From: Candidatus Saccharimonadia bacterium
GTDB lineage: Bacteria > Patescibacteriota > Saccharimonadia > Saccharimonadales > Saccharimonadaceae
DNA: 33,126 nucleotides
Reading direction: 5' to 3'
NCBI GenBank assembly: GCA_023257815.1
Contig: JALRBJ010000005.1
Coordinates: 16,828-49,953, forward strand
The notes under the pieces: generated by a model
Database searches by the model: none
Told to the model about the DNA's origin: nothing
Seen by the model: the letters and a program-made list of their open reading frames with translations, nothing else
Translations under genes and position numbers: made by a program
In this document: piece after piece, positions 1-8,101 of the stretch
Layout: every line of letters starts with the position of its first letter
Numbering within the stretch: position 1 is the first letter of the stretch

Positions 1-8
1 GCTAGTCT

Positions 9-1652
9 ATGAACGCTCAAAAAGTGTTCGAAAAAATTCTGATTGCTCGGGGGCTAATAACCCGGGCAGAGCGTGATGCGTTTTTACATCCAGCCTATGA
101 TATAAAACACGATCCGTTCTTATTGCCAGATATGAATAAGGCGGTTGACCGACTAATTAGCGCACATCAAAAACAAGAAACAATTACAATTTATGGTGAC
201 TACGATATTGATGGACTAACTGCCACTGCAGTGCTTCTAGATGCATTAAAGAGTTTTGGTTTTGAGCACGTGACGGCGTTTATTCCGAATCGATTTACAG
301 AAGGTTATGGTCTGACTGTTGATGCGATTGAGAAAATCGCAGCTGAAGGTGCGCAGCTTATTATTACGGTGGATTGTGGGAGCTTGAGTCACGAACCGAT
401 TACACGTGCCAATGAACTTGGTATTGATGTGATTGTAACTGATCACCATAATGTTGCTGAGCAGCAGCCAGCTGCAATTGCTGTCATAAATCCTAAACGT
501 TCCGGACATACCTATCCATTTATTGATTTAGCAGGAGTTGGAGTGGCGTTTAAGCTTGTGCAGGCACTGCAGACAAAGCTTGATGGGTTGCCAAGTGGCC
601 AAGAGAAATGGTTGCTTGATTTAGTAGCACTCGGTACGGTATGCGATGTTGTAACGCTGATTGATGAGAATCGTGCAAATGTATTCTGGGGGCTTAAGGT
701 GCTTGCAAAAACAAGGCGACCAGGTTTGAAAGCGTTAATGGCCGTTGCACGTATTGAGCCTGAGAAAGTGAACGCTAGAAGTCTGGGCTTTGGTCTTGGT
801 CCACGAATGAATGCTGCTGGGCGGCTAGAGACCGCTCAGATTTCACTTGATATGTTAACGGCGACCGATTCGTTAGTAGCACTTGAGAAAGCTCAGGAAC
901 TTGATATGTTAAACACTGCACGCAGGACGGAGCAGGATGTTATTTATAAGGAAGCTCTAGAGCAGGCTAGGCACTACATAGATGATGATGTGTTGGTGGT
1001 AAGCGCACCAAATTGGAATCACGGAATTATTGGAATCGTAGCAGCAAAACTACTGGAAAAGTTTAAGAAGCCGACATTTGTGCTGCAAGAAATGGGCGAT
1101 GAGAGTAAGGGGAGTGCTCGCAGCTATGGTGATTTTAGCGCCGCTGATGCTATAAAAAGCGCAACCACCTTAATTACCAAGGGTGGCGGGCATAAATTAG
1201 CAGCAGGTGTAACACTACCCACAAAAAATATTCAGGCTTTTCGGGAACGAGTGAATAGGCATTACCAGGATCAACGGTTAAAAGATCAAGCAAATTTACT
1301 CCTTCCGGTGGCTGATGTAGTAACAGAATTTGCGAATGTGACCGAAGAGCTTGTTGAGCTGCTCGATCACCTAGAGCCATTTGGTAATGGTAATGTTCAG
1401 CCCGTGCTTAAAACGAGCGATTTAATTGTAGAACGGGTTCGTAGGATGGGTAGTGATGGGCAGCATGTAAAACTCGAAATGCGAGGTTCTGACGGAGTAA
1501 TGCTGCAGTTACTCGCATTCAATGCACCGGAACATTTTTTTGTAGAAGTTGGCGTAAAGGCTACTGCTTGGTATCAGCCAGATGTCAATGAATGGCAAGG
1601 TCGAAAAACAGTTGAAGGACGTTTGCTTCATATGGAAAACGCACAAAGTTAG
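9..1652 (+). CDS. recJ: Single-stranded-DNA-specific exonuclease RecJ
   Basis: RecJ degrades single-stranded DNA 5' to 3' in the cytoplasm during recombination and repair. The 547-residue product carries the DHH phosphoesterase motifs in order: GDYDIDG at 63-69, VDCGS at 121-125, TDHHN at 144-148 and a later CD at 212-213. It also has GLGPRMNAAGR at 262-272, the DHHA1 motif GGGHKLAAG at 392-400, and the OB-fold signature EPFGNGN at 456-462. The length is normal for a short bacterial RecJ, so the gene appears complete. The ATG is only eight bases from the window edge, so its ribosome binding site and any upstream operon partner cannot be judged; an earlier in-frame start outside the window cannot be excluded. 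The family call is firm from the motifs. Confidence 0.96.
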   Translation: MNAQKVFEKILIARGLITRAERDAFLHPAYDIKHDPFLLPDMNKAVDRLISAHQKQETITIYGDYDIDGLTATAVLLDALKSFGFEHVTAFIPNRFTEGYGLTVDAIEKIAAEGAQLIITVDCGSLSHEPITRANELGIDVIVTDHHNVAEQQPAAIAVINPKRSGHTYPFIDLAGVGVAFKLVQALQTKLDGLPSGQEKWLLDLVALGTVCDVVTLIDENRANVFWGLKVLAKTRRPGLKALMAVARIEPEKVNARSLGFGLGPRMNAAGRLETAQISLDMLTATDSLVALEKAQELDMLNTARRTEQDVIYKEALEQARHYIDDDVLVVSAPNWNHGIIGIVAAKLLEKFKKPTFVLQEMGDESKGSARSYGDFSAADAIKSATTLITKGGGHKLAAGVTLPTKNIQAFRERVNRHYQDQRLKDQANLLLPVADVVTEFANVTEELVELLDHLEPFGNGNVQPVLKTSDLIVERVRRMGSDGQHVKLEMRGSDGVMLQLLAFNAPEHFFVEVGVKATAWYQPDVNEWQGRKTVEGRLLHMENAQS

Positions 1653-1689
1653 CAGTATACTAAAGTCACCATTCAACAAGGAGGTGTAT

Positions 1690-2109
1690 ATGGGGGTTGA
1701 GGTAAACTATTTAGCGGTCGTACTAGCGATGGTAAGTTCCATGGTAGTAGGGAGTGTTTGGTATGCGCGCGGAGTATTTGGCAATACTTGGATAAAACTT
1801 GCGAAGATCGACATGAAAAAGCAAGGCGCTCCAGTTTGGGTACCTATCGTAGTAACAGCTGTGGTGAGTTTGTTAACAGCTTATATCTTGGCACATGTAA
1901 CGTTCCTTAGTAACAAATTTTTTGGTAATAGTTTTTTGCAAGATGCATTAACAACTGCGTTTTGGCTATGGCTTGGATTAGTGGCAGCCCGATTTATTAC
2001 ACACGATGCATTCGAAGGCAGACCCTGGAAACTTACATTGTTAAATGTAAGTCATGAACTTGTGACACTGATGGTGATGGGTCTTATTATTGGCTTGATG
2101 GGAGTATAG
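1690..2109 (+). CDS. DUF1761 family membrane protein
   Basis: This is a small hydrophobic protein of 139 residues with about four membrane segments: roughly residues 5-25, 53-73, 88-106 and 118-138. The pattern of an N-terminal helix followed by GSVWY, a WPF-like polar stretch and an FxxGRPWKL-type loop before the last helix resembles the DUF1761 family, whose function is unknown. The start is chosen at the ATG at 1690 because an excellent Shine-Dalgarno (AAGGAGG, 1679-1685) precedes it by four bases; a longer reading from 1582 would run inside recJ in another frame and lacks support. It follows recJ by 37 bases and may be cotranscribed with it. Family assignment is by pattern memory and moderately sure. 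Confidence 0.75.
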   Translation: MGVEVNYLAVVLAMVSSMVVGSVWYARGVFGNTWIKLAKIDMKKQGAPVWVPIVVTAVVSLLTAYILAHVTFLSNKFFGNSFLQDALTTAFWLWLGLVAARFITHDAFEGRPWKLTLLNVSHELVTLMVMGLIIGLMGV

Positions 2110-2120
2110 TGTTTTATCTC

Positions 2121-2149
2121 TTGCAGATAGTCTTTATCTCTGTTACAAT
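2121..2149 (+). promoter_or_regulatory. Promoter of rpsU, probably leaderless
   Basis: TTGCAG (2121-2126), a 17-base spacer and TACAAT (2144-2149) form a near-consensus sigma-70-type promoter. The rpsU ATG begins only ten bases after the end of the -10 box, so transcription would start at or within a few bases of the start codon. No Shine-Dalgarno fits in that space. Confidence 0.75.
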
Positions 2150-2158
2150 TGCACCTAT

Positions 2159-2374
2159 ATGGTACAAGTAACACGTAAAGACCAGCGCGAAGCGAACGAA
2201 AACGTTATTCGTCGTTTCAACCGCAAGGTTTTGCAGAGTGGTGTGCTTTCAACTGCGAAAGCTAGCATGCGCTTTAGCAAGCCGATCAGTAAAACTGAGC
2301 GTCGCAACAAGGCTATTATTCGTAAGGCTCGCAAGGCTGATAAGATGGCAAAGATGCGATTAGGAGTTCGCTAG
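2159..2374 (+). CDS. rpsU: 30S ribosomal protein S21
   Basis: The 71-residue, strongly basic product has the bS21 pattern: an N-terminal RRF-rich helix (IRRFNRKV at residues 17-24), a central segment, and a lysine/arginine-rich C-terminal tail. bS21 joins the 30S subunit late, near the anti-Shine-Dalgarno end of 16S rRNA, and helps translation initiation. Its stop is followed after two bases by yqeY, the classic rpsU-yqeY pairing. The ATG at 2159 sits right behind a -10 box, so the mRNA is probably leaderless. A leaderless bS21 mRNA is curious because bS21 helps Shine-Dalgarno-dependent initiation, but that link is only inference. Confidence 0.92.
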   Translation: MVQVTRKDQREANENVIRRFNRKVLQSGVLSTAKASMRFSKPISKTERRNKAIIRKARKADKMAKMRLGVR

Positions 2375-2376
2375 GG

Positions 2377-2829
2377 GTGGCCTTAGCGGAACAAATCCAA
2401 AACGATACAAAAGCCGCCTTACTGGGCGGCAATCGTTTTGCTGGTGATGTGCTGCGAAGCCTTAAGGCAGCCATTTTAAATGAAGAAGTGGCTTTGGGGA
2501 AGCGCGAGGACGGTCTAAGTGATGAAGAGATCGAAAAGATTATTGCTCGTGAAGTGAAAAAACGCCAAGAAAGCATCAAGCTATACGAAGCTAATAATCG
2601 CCCTGAACTTGCCGAGAATGAAAAGCAAGAAATTGCCGTGATTGAGCAGTATCTACCGGAACAAATGAGTGATGAAGAGATCGAAAAACTAGTTACCGTT
2701 ATAATTACCGAAATGAGCGCAAGTCCTCAACAAATGGGACAAGTAATTGGTGCTGTAAAGGCAAAAGTTGGTAATTTGGCAGACGGTGCAAAAATAGCTG
2801 AAATCGTTAAACGTAAACTGATACAATAG
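2377..2829 (+). CDS. yqeY: GatB/YqeY domain protein
   Basis: This 150-residue protein matches the YqeY family, a stand-alone relative of the C-terminal tRNA-binding domain of GatB. Recognisable elements are the early LLGGNR/VLRSLKAAI helix (about 15-35), the KKRQESIKLYEANNRPELAENE block (about 61-82), IAVIEQYLP (about 87-95), and the end block MGQVIGAVK (about 118-126). Its role is not settled; by homology it may bind tRNA. It starts with GTG at 2377, two bases after rpsU ends, and is six bases from the next gene, so it belongs to the rpsU-yqeY-adk-map unit. An AGGAG inside the rpsU end (2362-2366) could serve the GTG. Codons for SDEEIEK recur as an identical 20-base repeat within the gene (2518-2537 and 2668-2687). 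Confidence 0.9.
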   Translation: MALAEQIQNDTKAALLGGNRFAGDVLRSLKAAILNEEVALGKREDGLSDEEIEKIIAREVKKRQESIKLYEANNRPELAENEKQEIAVIEQYLPEQMSDEEIEKLVTVIITEMSASPQQMGQVIGAVKAKVGNLADGAKIAEIVKRKLIQ

Positions 2830-2834
2830 AGCAT

Positions 2835-3383
2835 ATGATTATATTCTTTGGTCCAACCGGCGCTGGAAAAAGCGTTCAAGGTCAGATGATGGCTGCCCGT
2901 CATTCTTGGAAGTGGCTTAGTACTGGGCAGATGCTGCGCGATAGTAATGATCCGGCAATTATTCAGGTTCTAAAATCTGGTGATTTGGTGAGTGACGGCG
3001 TGACGTATGATGTATTTCATCAGGCTGTGCAAGAAGCTAATGGTACGTATGAAAACATGATCGTTGATGGATTTCCGCGCACGAAAGCACAGGCAGAGTG
3101 GTTGTCTAAGTACATGGCAATGCACAATGAGAAGATCGACCTTGTGATCGCACTTGAAGTCCCAGAAGCTGAGATTATGAAACGACTTAAAAAACGCGGT
3201 CGTATGGAAGATACACCTGAAACCATTGCAAAACGAATGAATATCTATCGACAAAAGATGTATCCCGTGCTTGGAATCTTTGCTGAACAGGGTATCAGGA
3301 TTGCACATATTGATGGCACTGGTACAGTTGGCGGAATTCATGATCGCATTGAATCGGAATTTGCAACAAGCAAGCTTGTGTAG
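2835..3383 (+). CDS. adk: Adenylate kinase, short form
   Basis: Adenylate kinase converts ATP plus AMP to two ADP in the cytoplasm. The 182-residue product has the P-loop GPTGAGKS at 6-13, the AMP-binding block LSTGQMLRD at 28-36, the DGFPRT signature at 78-83, and the adenine/LID region RGRMEDTPET at 121-130. The LID is the short type without the roughly 27-residue insert or zinc-binding cysteines found in the E. coli and Bacillus enzymes. RGRMEDTPETIAKRM matches the arginine-containing end of the LID. The gene lies directly before map, keeping the adk-map order of the ancestral ribosomal operon although the ribosomal protein genes around it are gone. A UMP/CMP kinase relative is less likely given the partner gene. 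Confidence 0.85.
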   Translation: MIIFFGPTGAGKSVQGQMMAARHSWKWLSTGQMLRDSNDPAIIQVLKSGDLVSDGVTYDVFHQAVQEANGTYENMIVDGFPRTKAQAEWLSKYMAMHNEKIDLVIALEVPEAEIMKRLKKRGRMEDTPETIAKRMNIYRQKMYPVLGIFAEQGIRIAHIDGTGTVGGIHDRIESEFATSKLV

Positions 3384-3394
3384 GTAAATGTAAC

Positions 3395-4156
3395 GTGACC
3401 CAGCCACCAAAAACTTCAGCCGAAATTGACGCGATGCGCGAAGGTGGTAAATTACTTGCTACTATTTTTGATGGACTTAAAAAAAGGCTTGCGCCCGGTA
3501 TGACCGGTCGTGATGTCGATACTTGGGTAAGTGCAGAGATACAGCGACTTGGTGCCGAGGCTACCTATAAGACAAATGAAGTGAACTTTCCCGGAGTTAT
3601 CTGTATCAGTGTGAATGGTGCAATCGTACATGGAGTGCCAACTGATATGCCATTTGAAAAAGGCGATGTGATAGGGTTTGACCTAGTGATTAGCCATAAA
3701 GGCATGAAGACTGATTCGGCCTTTACAACTGTTATCGGTGAGGCACCAAGTGGAGCCGTTAAGCATCTACTTAGGAATACTGAGCGAAGTTTGTATGCAG
3801 GGATCGATGCTATAAAAGGCGACGGCACGCATATTGGTGATATCTCTTCAGCTGTTGAATCGGTGCTTGGTGGAGCTAAGTTGGGAGTTATTCGGGACCT
3901 TGTGGGTCACGGAGTAGGGCATTCCATGCATATGCCGCCTGAGGTACCAAATTATGGTATGTCCGGAACGGGGCCAATCTTAAGGGCTGGCGATACGATT
4001 GCAATTGAACCTATGGCAACGCTAGGTGGTGAGCGCATAGTGGGTCCGCTTGAAGATAACTGGACATATGCTACCAAGGATGGCAGTTTAGCAGCGCACT
4101 TTGAGCACACTGTTTTAATTACTCAGTATGGTGCTGAGATCTTAACTATTTTGTAG
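3395..4156 (+). CDS. map: Methionine aminopeptidase type I
   Basis: Map removes the initiator methionine from new proteins. The 253-residue product has the type I catalytic set: H79 in VHGVP, metal ligands D96 (GFDLV), D107 (TDSAF), H172 (GHGVGH), E205 (IEPM) and E237 (HFEHT), plus the second catalytic histidine H179. It has no N-terminal zinc-finger extension. The start is GTG at 3395, eleven bases after adk; the upstream sequence has only a weak ribosome binding site. It is the last gene of the rpsU-yqeY-adk-map group; no clear terminator follows, and the ftsA promoter overlaps its stop codon. Confidence 0.95.
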   Translation: MTQPPKTSAEIDAMREGGKLLATIFDGLKKRLAPGMTGRDVDTWVSAEIQRLGAEATYKTNEVNFPGVICISVNGAIVHGVPTDMPFEKGDVIGFDLVISHKGMKTDSAFTTVIGEAPSGAVKHLLRNTERSLYAGIDAIKGDGTHIGDISSAVESVLGGAKLGVIRDLVGHGVGHSMHMPPEVPNYGMSGTGPILRAGDTIAIEPMATLGGERIVGPLEDNWTYATKDGSLAAHFEHTVLITQYGAEILTIL

Positions 4157-4178
4157 TTTTAAGCACGGGCGTTATAAT
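4151..4178 (+). promoter_or_regulatory. Promoter of ftsA, probably leaderless
   Basis: TTGTAG (4151-4156, overlapping the map stop codon), a 16-base spacer and a perfect TATAAT (4173-4178) precede the ftsA ATG at 4186 by only seven bases. The transcript should begin at or very near the ATG. Confidence 0.75.
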
Positions 4179-4185
4179 AAGGCTC

Positions 4186-5445
4186 ATGCAAGAAAACTCT
4201 CGGTATGCCGTAGGCATCGATATCGGCACATCAACCATCCGCTGTGTCGTGGCTCATCTAGATGGTGAGGGTGGCACACCAACCATAGTTGGCGCTGGTA
4301 GCGCTGCCAATAGCGGCATGCGTAAAGGTGTTGTTGCCAACCTGCAAGGTCCGGCATCCGCGATTGATACGGCTTTGGGTGAGGCTGAACGTATGAGCGG
4401 ATATCAGGTAGATAACGCCACAATTAGTATAAATGGCTCTCATATTCTAAGTGTGAAAACTGACGGCATGATTGCTGTTGGTGCCATGGATCATGAAATA
4501 AACAGGGATGATTTGCTTCGAATTGAAGATGTAGCAACTGTTGGTAAGATTCCAGCGAATCGTGAAATACTAGAGGTTGTACCACATAGCTATCGTTTGG
4601 ACGGTCAGGATAACATTAAGCAGCCACTTGGCATGACGGGCACACGTCTTGAAATTCGTGCGAATGTTGTTTCTGCATTAGCACCTCATTTACACAACTT
4701 GCAGAAGTCTGCTGAAATGGCTAAAGTTAATGCTCATACTATTGTTCCAGGCGTTCTTGCAGGTGCAAAGGCGGTTTTGAAGGAGCAGCAGCTTGAAAAT
4801 GGTGTAGCGGTTATTGATATGGGCGCTACAACAACCGGAGTTGCTGTATATGAAGAAGGTGACCTACAATACGTTGGCGTTATAGCTGTGGGTGGCGCAA
4901 ATATTACTAACGATTTAGCAATTGGCCTTAAAACTGACCCCGAAGTTGCTGAAAATATAAAACTTACTCATGCGGTTGCAACTGGTCATAATGGTAATGA
5001 AGGTGTGAGCGTTAAGGATGGTGATGAGATTCATAGCTTTAGCGCATCGGAGATTGATGAGATCGTCGAGGCACGACTTGAAGAAATTTTTGAAGGTGTT
5101 GAGAATGAATTAAAAAAGGCTGGTCGTGCCGGTAAGCTACCGAGTGGCGTAGTGTTAGTCGGTGGTGGTGCAAATATGAAAAAAATAGCTGAGTTTGCTA
5201 AGCAAAAATTGAGCCTTGCAGCGCGTGTGGGTCACGTGAGTGGACTTGGTGGAGCAGTTGATGCAGTTGAACAACCAGAGTACGCAGTTGCCTGTGGACT
5301 CATGCTAGTTGATGCTGAAAATCTTGGCGCTAACAGTGGTAAAAAAACTACTCATTCAACCGTTAAGAATGCAAAGGCTGCCAAAGAATCTTTCAAGAAA
5401 GCTTCTGACGGAGCTAAAAAGTTTCTTGGTCGTTTCAAGGTTTAA
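4186..5445 (+). CDS. ftsA: Cell division protein FtsA
   Basis: FtsA is the actin-like protein that tethers FtsZ to the membrane. The 419-residue product opens with the phosphate-1 motif GIDIGTSTIR (10-19), has an SHS2-type 1C domain around 85-165, phosphate-2 AVIDMGATTTG near 208-218, and the adenosine motif VVLVGGGANMKKI near 324-336. The end is a basic amphipathic helix (FKKASDGAKKFLGRFKV), the expected membrane-targeting sequence. ftsZ follows 94 bases downstream. The start ATG lies just behind a TATAAT box, so no ribosome binding site is expected. Length and domain order are normal. Confidence 0.95.
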   Translation: MQENSRYAVGIDIGTSTIRCVVAHLDGEGGTPTIVGAGSAANSGMRKGVVANLQGPASAIDTALGEAERMSGYQVDNATISINGSHILSVKTDGMIAVGAMDHEINRDDLLRIEDVATVGKIPANREILEVVPHSYRLDGQDNIKQPLGMTGTRLEIRANVVSALAPHLHNLQKSAEMAKVNAHTIVPGVLAGAKAVLKEQQLENGVAVIDMGATTTGVAVYEEGDLQYVGVIAVGGANITNDLAIGLKTDPEVAENIKLTHAVATGHNGNEGVSVKDGDEIHSFSASEIDEIVEARLEEIFEGVENELKKAGRAGKLPSGVVLVGGGANMKKIAEFAKQKLSLAARVGHVSGLGGAVDAVEQPEYAVACGLMLVDAENLGANSGKKTTHSTVKNAKAAKESFKKASDGAKKFLGRFKV

Positions 5446-5461
5446 TTTTCTTGTTCATAGG

Positions 5462-5470
5462 TGGTATACT
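5462..5470 (+). promoter_or_regulatory. Extended -10 promoter for ftsZ
   Basis: TGG-TATACT (5462-5470) is an extended -10 element, with a weak AT-rich -35 (TTTAAT, 5441-5446) 18 bases upstream. Unlike ftsA, this would give a leader of about 63 bases before the ftsZ ATG at 5540, allowing separate control of ftsZ. Confidence 0.5.
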
Positions 5471-5539
5471 GAAAATGAGCAAACATTTTGAATAGGGAAG
5501 AATTGAATAAATTCTAGACAAGAAAGTGGGTAGTTACTA

Positions 5540-6742
5540 ATGCCTGAAGTTAAACCAAGCGAAATACAGACATTTGCAAGCATTAAGGTTGTTGGAGTCG
5601 GTGGTGCCGGCGGATCAGCCGTTAATCGTATGAAAGACGCAGGGTTGCATGGTGTGCAGTTTATTGCCATGAATACCGATGCCCAGGCACTTCATAACTC
5701 TAAAGCTGATGTAAAGATTCATTTGGGCAAAGATGCTACGGGCGGTTTAGGCGCGGGTGCTGATCCCTCAGTCGGAGAAAAGGCTGCTGAGGAATCGCGT
5801 AACGACATTAAAGAAGCCCTGCAAGGTGCGGATATGGTCTTCGTTACGATTGGTGCGGGCGGTGGTACTGGTTCTGGCGCTGGCCACGTTGTTGCTGAAA
5901 TTGCGCGCGAGCTTGGCATTTTAGTAGTTGGTGTTGCTACTAAACCATTTAGTTTTGAAGGCGAGAAACGTCGTGTAAATGCTGAATGGGCAGTGGCTCA
6001 GCTTGGTCGTCAAGTCGATACACTTATTACGATTCCAAATGACCGTTTATTACAGACTATTGATCGACGAACACCACTTCTTGAAACATTCAAGATTGCT
6101 GACGACGTGCTTCGTCAGGGTGTACAAGGAATCTCAGAGCTTATTACTGAGCATGGGTTGATTAACCTAGACTTCGCTGACGTAAAAGCGATCATGAGTA
6201 ACGCCGGTAGTGCACTTATGGGTATTGGTCGTGCTTCGGGTGATGATCGTGCGGCTCAGGCTGCTCAACAAGCGATTGAATCTCCGTTGATTGAGGTATC
6301 AATTGATGGCGCCAAGGGAGTCCTCTTCAACGTTACGGGTGGCTACGATATGTCTATGAGTGAGATTCAGGAAGCGGCTGAGATTATCACTTCTGCAGTT
6401 TCACCTGATGCTAATATTATTTTTGGTGCTACTCTAAAGCCAGAACTGGACGATGAGCTTATTATTACGGTTATCGCGACAGGTTTCGACAGTGAATATT
6501 TTGAACAGCAAGCTGCTAGCCTAGATATGCCTACTCCTACTAATCCATCTGCTGCTCCAGCTACTTCTGAAGTTGACGAGAAGATGGTTGAGTCTGTCAA
6601 CTTAGAGCTAGACAAGGAAGATCCAGCAGCTACATTTGCTGATGATTCATCTTCGTCAACCGATATTTGGAATCAGCCAGATGATGACGAAGACGACACG
6701 CCCGCATTTCTACGACGACGCAAGAAAAAGAATAACGAGTAG
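5540..6742 (+). CDS. ftsZ: Cell division protein FtsZ
   Basis: FtsZ is the tubulin-like GTPase that forms the division ring. The 400-residue product has the nucleotide-binding [14 protein letters not shown] start (18-31), the tubulin signature GGGTGSG at 107-113, and the T7 synergy loop NLDFADVK at 209-216, which supplies the catalytic aspartates. After the globular core comes an acidic, serine-rich linker (about 335-385) and then the conserved C-terminal peptide TPAFLRRR followed by a basic KKKNNE tail, the FtsA-binding site. The AGGAGG site for the next gene overlaps its stop codon, so ftsZ and the nrdR-like gene are cotranscribed. Confidence 0.97.
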   Translation: MPEVKPSEIQTFASIKVVGVGGAGGSAVNRMKDAGLHGVQFIAMNTDAQALHNSKADVKIHLGKDATGGLGAGADPSVGEKAAEESRNDIKEALQGADMVFVTIGAGGGTGSGAGHVVAEIARELGILVVGVATKPFSFEGEKRRVNAEWAVAQLGRQVDTLITIPNDRLLQTIDRRTPLLETFKIADDVLRQGVQGISELITEHGLINLDFADVKAIMSNAGSALMGIGRASGDDRAAQAAQQAIESPLIEVSIDGAKGVLFNVTGGYDMSMSEIQEAAEIITSAVSPDANIIFGATLKPELDDELIITVIATGFDSEYFEQQAASLDMPTPTNPSAAPATSEVDEKMVESVNLELDKEDPAATFADDSSSSTDIWNQPDDDEDDTPAFLRRRKKKNNE

Positions 6743-6754
6743 GAGGCTGCCGTA

Positions 6755-7210
6755 ATGCCTGCACCACTAAATATTGGTGATAGTCGAGTATTAGAATCTC
6801 GTGAAGTTGGCGATGGTAAGACAATACGCCGCCGCCGTGAGGCGCCTGATGGACGTCGTTTTACAACGTATGAGCGTATCGAAAAGCCTAATTTGGCAGT
6901 TATTAAGAAAGATGGCACTCGTGAGCTATTTGATAGAGATAAGTTAGCTGGCGCAATTAAACAATCGGTTGGAAAGTTCTTCTCGAGTGAGGTTGAGGTA
7001 GAAGAAATTGTGAGTGATGTTGAAGATGCCATCTACAACATCGGTGATAGCGAAGTTTTCTCAAAGCAAATAGGTGCGATGGTGCTTGATAAACTTGAGG
7101 CTCGGAATCAGGTAGCCTATGTACGGTTTGCAAGCGTATTTCACGACTTTAAGACACTTGATGATTTTGTAGAAATATTGGCCAAACGTCAGCAAAAAAA
7201 ATCGATATGA
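6755..7210 (+). CDS. nrdR: NrdR-like ATP-cone protein without zinc ribbon cysteines
   Basis: NrdR represses ribonucleotide reductase genes in response to ATP/dATP. This 151-residue protein aligns end to end with NrdR: VLESR (12-16), IRRRRE (24-29), RFTTYER (35-41), the ATP-cone beginning VIKKDGTRELFDRDKLAGAI (49-68), and the end block VAYVRFASVFHDF. However, all four zinc-binding cysteines of the N-terminal ribbon are gone: the usual MxCPxC reads MPAPLN, and RRRxCxxC reads RRREAPDG. The protein has no cysteine at all. Either it binds DNA without zinc or has another job. Start ATG follows AGGAGG (6741-6746). It sits 12 bases after ftsZ and overlaps the next gene by four bases (ATGA). No reductase gene lies in this window. 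Confidence 0.88.
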   Translation: MPAPLNIGDSRVLESREVGDGKTIRRRREAPDGRRFTTYERIEKPNLAVIKKDGTRELFDRDKLAGAIKQSVGKFFSSEVEVEEIVSDVEDAIYNIGDSEVFSKQIGAMVLDKLEARNQVAYVRFASVFHDFKTLDDFVEILAKRQQKKSI

Positions 7211-7467
7211 ATGTAACGATTGTTTACAAACTTGCAACAGATCACACTAGGGCAGTCGAAGACTTCTTACGTGACTTTACAAGGCAAACTGGTTCAGAGC
7301 TTGCTACGCTTGATCCAGAAACGACTGACGGAGCGTCATTCTGTAAAGTGTATGACATTGTTGAGTATCCTACGATTGTTGCCATTACGGACGATGGACA
7401 GCTACTTAATAGCTGGCGTGGCTTGCCTTTGCCTACGATCAGTGAAGTAAGTTATTATACTCAATGA
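7207..7467 (+). CDS. Thioredoxin-fold protein with a single cysteine
   Basis: This 86-residue protein looks like a small thioredoxin/glutaredoxin fold: a beta-alpha start (MNVTIVYKLA), a central VYDIVEYPTIVAI segment (about 48-60) with the conserved proline before a beta strand, and DDGQLLNSWRG near 62-72. The usual CxxC redox motif is absent; the only cysteine is C46. It overlaps the NrdR-like gene by four bases and is four bases from the VKOR-like gene, so the three are translationally linked. The context suggests a role in thiol chemistry with the VKOR partner, but the missing CxxC leaves a structural or mixed-disulfide role open. Function is inferred only from fold and neighbours. Confidence 0.65.
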   Translation: MNVTIVYKLATDHTRAVEDFLRDFTRQTGSELATLDPETTDGASFCKVYDIVEYPTIVAITDDGQLLNSWRGLPLPTISEVSYYTQ

Positions 7468-7471
7468 GATT

Positions 7472-8101
7472 ATGAAAAAAGTTATAGAATTTTTTACTCA
7501 CAAAGATAAGAACCTTCGCGATAATCGGTGGATATTTACGAGCATGTTAGTCGGTGCGATGCTAAGTCTACTAGCGGCATTTGTTTTATCTTTCGAGGCT
7601 TTGCAGCTTGCTAAGAATCCAGATGCTCAGCTAACCTGTAGTGTGAATGTTGTACTGAACTGTGCTACGGTTGCTAAGCATCCAACTGCTGAGATGTTCG
7701 GATTTCCAAACAGTTTTATTGGTATGATGGCTGAGCCGATAGTGATTACTGTAGCAATAGCAGGGCTAGCGGGTATACGGTTTCCGCGCAGCTTTATGGC
7801 AGCGGCACAAGTTGGCTATACTTTAGGGCTTGGTTTTGCTCTATATCTTTTTGGTATTAGCTTCTTTGTTATTCAGGCACTTTGCCCATGGTGTCTACTT
7901 GTAACACTTACAACTCTGCTGGTATGGTTTGCTATTACTCGTTATAACATTCGCGAAAACAATTTATTTTTACCAAAAAGTATTCAAGCCAAGCTACAAT
8001 CGTTTATTAAAAGAGACTACGATAAACTTGTAATGCTAAGTTTAATCGCAGTCATTGTAGCGGCAATCCTAGTGAAGTATGGTGATGGGATTTTTAGCTA
8101 A
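7472..8101 (+). CDS. Vitamin K epoxide reductase (VKOR) family membrane protein
   Basis: Bacterial VKOR homologues reoxidise a thiol-disulfide partner outside the membrane and pass electrons to quinone, driving disulfide bond formation. The 209-residue product has about five membrane helices and the full cysteine set: loop cysteines C56 and C64 (in TCSVN and NCATV), a FGFPNSFIG segment (76-84) that fits the conserved Ser/Thr position, and the active-site CPWC at 138-141. The family's frequent C-terminal thioredoxin domain is missing; the small thioredoxin-fold gene just upstream may partly substitute. Its end overlaps the DUF1295 gene. Disulfide formation makes sense given the cysteine-containing exported proteins elsewhere in the window. 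Confidence 0.88.
   Translation: MKKVIEFFTHKDKNLRDNRWIFTSMLVGAMLSLLAAFVLSFEALQLAKNPDAQLTCSVNVVLNCATVAKHPTAEMFGFPNSFIGMMAEPIVITVAIAGLAGIRFPRSFMAAAQVGYTLGLGFALYLFGISFFVIQALCPWCLLVTLTTLLVWFAITRYNIRENNLFLPKSIQAKLQSFIKRDYDKLVMLSLIAVIVAAILVKYGDGIFS

Noticed and set aside
1582-1689. Extended N-terminus of the DUF1761 protein inside recJ
   Set aside because: The ATG at 1690 has a near-perfect Shine-Dalgarno, and the extension overlaps recJ in another frame with no hydrophobic or family signal.
2518-2687. Identical 20-base repeat in yqeY (2518-2537 and 2668-2687)
   Set aside because: Both copies encode SDEEIEK in the same frame of one protein; more likely local codon coincidence or an old internal duplication than a mobile or regulatory repeat.
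7200-7470. Possible alternative genetic code (TGA as Gly, as in Gracilibacteria)
   Set aside because: TGA ends nrdR and the thioredoxin-fold gene exactly where the next genes start, and no conserved motif needs TGA to be read as an amino acid.
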